Source of the DNA: DASSBG01 sp035703755
GTDB taxonomy: Bacteria; Pseudomonadota; Gammaproteobacteria; Xanthomonadales; Rhodanobacteraceae
Length of the DNA: 8,691 bases
Reading direction: 5' to 3'
Assembly: GCA_035703755.1 (NCBI GenBank)
Contig: DASSXP010000281.1
Location: forward strand, 1-8,691
Within the stretch, counting starts at the first letter, position 1; the number at the start of each line of letters is the position of its first letter. Below the pieces are notes generated by a model that did no database searches, was not told the DNA's origin, and was given only the letters and a program-made list of their open reading frames with translations. Made by a program: the position numbers and the translations under genes. This document shows, piece after piece, positions 5,789 to 8,691 of this stretch.

Positions 5789-7129
5789 ATGTCAACGCAC
5801 TCCATCCCTTCGACCGTGCCACCGCTTGATGCCATGCAGGGCCGGTTGATCGCCGGTATCCTCGCCGCGACCCTGATCCTGCTCGCCATCGTGATAGCCG
5901 ACCTTGCCAGCGGCGGCCGTCCGGATCCGCCGGCGCTGCGCGCCGCCGCCACACTGCTCGACGGTCCCTGGCGATTCCATACTGGCGACGACCCGCGCTG
6001 GGCCAAGGTGGATTTTGACGTCAGGCAATGGCAGGCCATTGACCTGACCGCCTTGCCGGGCAGCCACGACGGCGATGTGGGCCTGCCCGACTACATCGGG
6101 GGCTGGATGGCGCACGGATACCCCGGCTATCGCGGCTATGCATGGTATCGGCGTGCGGTAACCGTGCCGGCCGGGAGCGCCGCGTGGGAAATCCTCGGAC
6201 CAACCCTGGTCGAGGACGGCTACGAGCTGTATTGGAATGGCCAACGCCTGGGCGGATCGGGCCAGATCGGCGCAAAGCCGCGTCTCGTCGGCACCCGGCC
6301 GCTGCGCTTTGCGCTTCCCGGCGCCGCGGCAGGCACGCGCGGCATCCTGGCCATTCGCACCTACATGTTGCCCGCCGACGGCGCCAGCGCGGATGGCGGC
6401 GGCATCCACAGCGCCCCGATACTGGCGCCACGGCCGATCGCCGAGGCACTGCACCGGGTGCAATGGCAGCGCACTATCGCCGGCTACATCGTCGATGCGA
6501 TCGAACCGCTGGCGATGCTGGCGCTGGTCCTGTTGGCGCTGGCGTATCTGCCGCGCAGTCGCCGCAAAGGTTTCGTGGTCTTTGCCTGCATCGCGCTAGT
6601 GCTCACGGCGGCGCGGCGCCTCAACAATGCGATCGTCTCGTGGACGGACCTGATCGACCTGACCGCCTACGTCTGGATGGCGTCCTTGATGTGGGTGCCG
6701 ACGCTGGCAGCATGGACGCTGGCGTGGAATCGATGGTGCGGGCGGCCGTGGCGCAGCATCGACGTGGCGGCGGTCTTGCTGGCGATTGCGCAGGCCATCG
6801 GCATCGCAACCGATGCAGCCGGTGTCACGGCGGTCAGCCGGGTGGGTTCGATCGTGTTGTTCGTGGCCATCGGCGTGCGCATCTTTCGCGCTGGCCCGAT
6901 GCGGGCTCTGGCTTTGGCGACGCTGGCGGCGATCATCGCCGGGCTGTTTGGTGGCGAGTTGCTCGACCCGATCGGAGTGCCGGGTATCTGGTTCCCGTTC
7001 GGCATCGGGGTTTCCCGAACGCAGTACCTGTTCGTCGCCAGCATTCCGCTCCTGGCCTGCCTGATCGTGCGCACGCTGGGGCAGAAGAACGGGGCCCCAA
7101 AGAACGCGGTCAGGTTGACTCCCGCCTGA
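5789..7129 (+). CDS. 7TM-DISM-like membrane receptor without output domain
   Basis: This 446-residue inner-membrane protein has an N-terminal signal anchor (about 18-40). A periplasmic beta-rich domain follows (about 55-215), resembling the jelly-roll sugar-binding fold of GH2 enzymes and 7TMR-DISM sensors: LDGPWRFHTGDDPRWAKVDFD (split over 58-77), GYRGYAWYRRAVTVP (113-127) and VEDGYELYWNGQRLGGSG (141-158). Seven hydrophobic helices follow at about 233-254, 261-278, 291-313, 322-343, 348-366, 372-391 and 413-430. Related proteins usually continue into a histidine kinase, GGDEF or phosphatase domain. This one ends 16 residues after the last helix, so any signal must pass through a partner. The ATG at 5789 is used; Met16 (5834) would also retain the anchor. 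The ligand is unknown. Architecture is clear; family naming is by pattern. Confidence 0.75.
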   Translation: MSTHSIPSTVPPLDAMQGRLIAGILAATLILLAIVIADLASGGRPDPPALRAAATLLDGPWRFHTGDDPRWAKVDFDVRQWQAIDLTALPGSHDGDVGLPDYIGGWMAHGYPGYRGYAWYRRAVTVPAGSAAWEILGPTLVEDGYELYWNGQRLGGSGQIGAKPRLVGTRPLRFALPGAAAGTRGILAIRTYMLPADGASADGGGIHSAPILAPRPIAEALHRVQWQRTIAGYIVDAIEPLAMLALVLLALAYLPRSRRKGFVVFACIALVLTAARRLNNAIVSWTDLIDLTAYVWMASLMWVPTLAAWTLAWNRWCGRPWRSIDVAAVLLAIAQAIGIATDAAGVTAVSRVGSIVLFVAIGVRIFRAGPMRALALATLAAIIAGLFGGELLDPIGVPGIWFPFGIGVSRTQYLFVASIPLLACLIVRTLGQKNGAPKNAVRLTPA

Positions 7130-7169
7130 GTCGCCGCTCGCCGCCGGCCGGCCACCTCGGCTTCGACGA

Positions 7170-8429
7170 TCAGCAGCGGGCGCGGATTGCCGGCGTGGCT
7201 GCCCGGTCTTCCGCCAACAGCATGCTGCGCATATCCGCCCCGGTGGGTTGCTGGAACAGGCGCAGCCCGAATTCCGGCAGGATCGCGATCAGGTGGTCGA
7301 AGATGTCGCCCTGCGCGTTTTCGTAGTCCGCCCACGCGGTGCTGGCGGTGAAGCAGTACAGCTCCATCGGGATGCCGGTGGCGCCGGGGTCACGCTGGCG
7401 GACCAGGCAGAACAGGTCGTGATTGATGCGCGGGTGGCTGTCGAGGTAGGCCTGCGCGTAAGCACGAAAGCTGCCGAGGTTGGTCAGCCGGCGCCGGTTG
7501 ACCTGCTGCTTGCCGGCGGCGCCCTGCGCGCTGTTCCAGCTGTCCAGTTCACCGTGCTTGCGGGCGAAATACGCTTCCAGCAAATGGAAGCGGCGCAGCT
7601 TGCCGATTTCGTCATCGCTGAGGAAACGGGCGCTGGTGGCGTCCAGATACAACGCACGCTTGATGCGACGGCCACCGATTTCCGTCATGCCGCGCCAGTT
7701 GCGGTAGGAATCGGAGATCAGGCGCCAGGTCGGGACGGTGCTGATCGTCTTGTCCCAGTTCTGCACCTTGATCGTGTGCAAGGCGATGTCGATCACGTCG
7801 CCGTCGGCGTTCTGCGATGGCATCTCGATCCAGTCGCCGACCCGCAGCATGTCGTTGCTGCGCAACTGCACACTGGCCACCACCGACATCAAGGTGTCCT
7901 TGAACACCAGCAGCAGCACCGCCGATACCGCGCCGAGGCCGGCCAGCAGGGTCAATGGCGAACGGTTGATCAGGGTGGCGATGACAATGATTGCCGTCGC
8001 CGCAAACAGCAGAATGCGCAGCAACTGCACGTAGCCCTTGATCGATCGGTGCGAGTTCTCGGGCTTGCGGGTGTAATCATCCTCGATTGCAGACATGGTG
8101 GCGCTGATCGCCAGGGCACAGAACACGGCCAGCAGTGCGAGGGTGACGTTGCGGATGGCCAGGTCGATGCCCGACGGGATGCCGGAGACGAGTTGGATGC
8201 CGAAGGCCAGCACCAGCATGGCCGCGATGCCGGCCAGGTGCCCGGCGATGCCATGATGCAGCAGTGCGTCATCGAGGGTGAGCCGGGTGCGGCGGCTGAT
8301 CACGCGCAGCAGGCGCCGCAGAACGCGCCTGGCCAGCCACCAGGTCATCGAGGCGGCGAATATCAGGAGAACGCAACCGACGAGGGTGCGAATCGCGGGG
8401 TTGTCGAGCCATGCATTGATGTAATCCAT
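7170..8429 (-). CDS. ybdG: Small mechanosensitive channel, YbdG/MscM type
   Basis: This inner-membrane MscS-superfamily channel opens when membrane tension rises and helps cells survive hypo-osmotic shock; E. coli YbdG underlies a miniconductance (MscM) activity. At 419 residues it is close to the 415 of YbdG. Hydrophobic segments lie at about 14-33, 62-83, 91-113 and 133-153, followed by the pore helix (161-189, GLGAVSAVLLLVFKD). The cytoplasmic beta domain follows: SNDMLRVGDWIEMP (191-204), GDVIDI (210-215), NWDKTISTVPTW (224-235). The YbdG-type vestibule shows SDSYRNWRGM, GGRRIKR, RRLTNLGSFRAY, HPRI and EFGLRLFQQPTG. These blocks align along nearly the whole length with E. coli YbdG as remembered. 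Start ATG 8429 gives an N-terminus of the expected length; GGGG lies only a few nt upstream. It converges with the 7TM gene, 40 bp apart, and stands alone. Confidence 0.93.
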   Translation of the reverse strand: MDYINAWLDNPAIRTLVGCVLLIFAASMTWWLARRVLRRLLRVISRRTRLTLDDALLHHGIAGHLAGIAAMLVLAFGIQLVSGIPSGIDLAIRNVTLALLAVFCALAISATMSAIEDDYTRKPENSHRSIKGYVQLLRILLFAATAIIVIATLINRSPLTLLAGLGAVSAVLLLVFKDTLMSVVASVQLRSNDMLRVGDWIEMPSQNADGDVIDIALHTIKVQNWDKTISTVPTWRLISDSYRNWRGMTEIGGRRIKRALYLDATSARFLSDDEIGKLRRFHLLEAYFARKHGELDSWNSAQGAAGKQQVNRRRLTNLGSFRAYAQAYLDSHPRINHDLFCLVRQRDPGATGIPMELYCFTASTAWADYENAQGDIFDHLIAILPEFGLRLFQQPTGADMRSMLLAEDRAATPAIRARC

Positions 8430-8526
8430 GCCCCGATGCTAACAAACCGCGCCTGATACATCATGCGTACAGCGCTCCGCGTCAACGAAACCGGGGGTGT
8501 ACAGGACGCTGGCCGACACAACGTGA
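8430..8526. other. Short gap between ybdG and the RHS fragment
   Basis: About 100 bp with no supportable gene. It must contain the ybdG promoter (minus strand), but I see no pair of hexamers at good spacing: TTGACG (8486-8481) has no proper -10 at 17-18 bp. In the frame of the RHS fragment a TGA at 8524-8526 separates RHS-like sequence from unrelated residues. Confidence 0.4.
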
Positions 8527-8691
8527 GAGCTCGGCAGCTTGGCCTACGGACACGACACCCGCGGCAACGTAACCTCCATCGGCACCTTCAATCTCGACTG
8601 GAATCGCGCCAACGAGTTGATCAGTGACCACTTCGGAACCCACTACGCCTACGATGCACGGGGCTGGCGTATCAAGCAGCACATCACCACC
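8527..8691 (+). pseudogene. RHS/YD-repeat protein fragment, lacking a 5' end and cut by the window edge
   Basis: The frame reads ELGSLAYGHDTRGNVTSIG, then FNLDWNRANELISDHFG, then HYAYDARGWRIKQHITT to the edge. The YGHDTRGN and YAYDARG units are spaced as in RHS/YD-repeat proteins, the large secreted beta-cage proteins that often carry C-terminal toxins. An in-frame TGA directly precedes it (8524-8526). There is no ATG, no binding site and no RHS-like sequence in any frame upstream, so the fragment lacks the N-terminal part of a cage. It may be a displaced C-terminal piece, a relic from recombination, or a gene starting at TTG 8539. The part beyond the window would decide. The RHS identity is fairly sure; pseudogene status is inferred. 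Confidence 0.6.

Noticed and set aside
7143..7153. GGCCGGCC palindrome between the 7TM and ybdG genes as a terminator
   Set aside because: A perfect palindrome has no loop, there is no T-tract, and such GC runs are common in this DNA.
7248..8456. 402-codon plus-strand open frame opposite ybdG
   Set aside because: Shadow of the ybdG gene; Gln/Val/Asp/His-rich with no recognisable domain.
8450..8486. TTGACG as -35 of a ybdG promoter
   Set aside because: The only acceptable -10 (TATCAG) is 21 bp away, too far for sigma-70.

Overview
The window is uniformly GC-rich, densely coding bacterial DNA. The best-recognised proteins are a single-chain AceE-type pyruvate dehydrogenase E1 and a YbdG-type small mechanosensitive channel, both close to gammaproteobacterial versions. 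Together with the GC content and an RHS fragment, this suggests a gammaproteobacterium, probably in or near the Xanthomonadales. That placement is an inference from remembered sequences, not from a search.

Layout, left to right. (1) The 3' seven-eighths of aceE (+) enters from the left edge and ends at a perfect 13-bp GC-rich hairpin. (2) About 275 bp of non-coding DNA follows, with a candidate sigma-70 promoter at its right end. (3) Four + strand genes lie in a row with gaps of 68, 27 and 26 bp: two different Roadblock/LC7 proteins, a 305-residue protein of unknown function that may be a degenerate receiver plus a winged helix, and a small Ras/MglA-like GTPase with unusual nucleotide-binding motifs. 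(4) A convergent CGNR-type zinc-finger gene (-) has a good promoter in the region it shares with the next gene. (5) A + strand membrane protein has a periplasmic jelly-roll-like domain and seven C-terminal helices, with no output domain. (6) A convergent ybdG/mscM channel gene (-). (7) The right edge is a 5'-less RHS/YD-repeat fragment (+) that runs out of the window.

The four-gene block is the most interesting part. A small GTPase encoded with Roadblock proteins recalls MglA/MglB of Myxococcus and the conservons of Streptomyces, where Roadblock proteins bind and regulate the GTPase. Here there are two Roadblock paralogues, an unassigned partner, and a GTPase whose P-loop has valine in place of the near-invariant glycine before lysine. 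This suggests a polarity or signalling switch whose GTPase may bind nucleotide unusually or not at all. The neighbouring genes (central metabolism, zinc-finger regulator, orphan 7TM receptor, osmotic channel) show no clear functional link to it.
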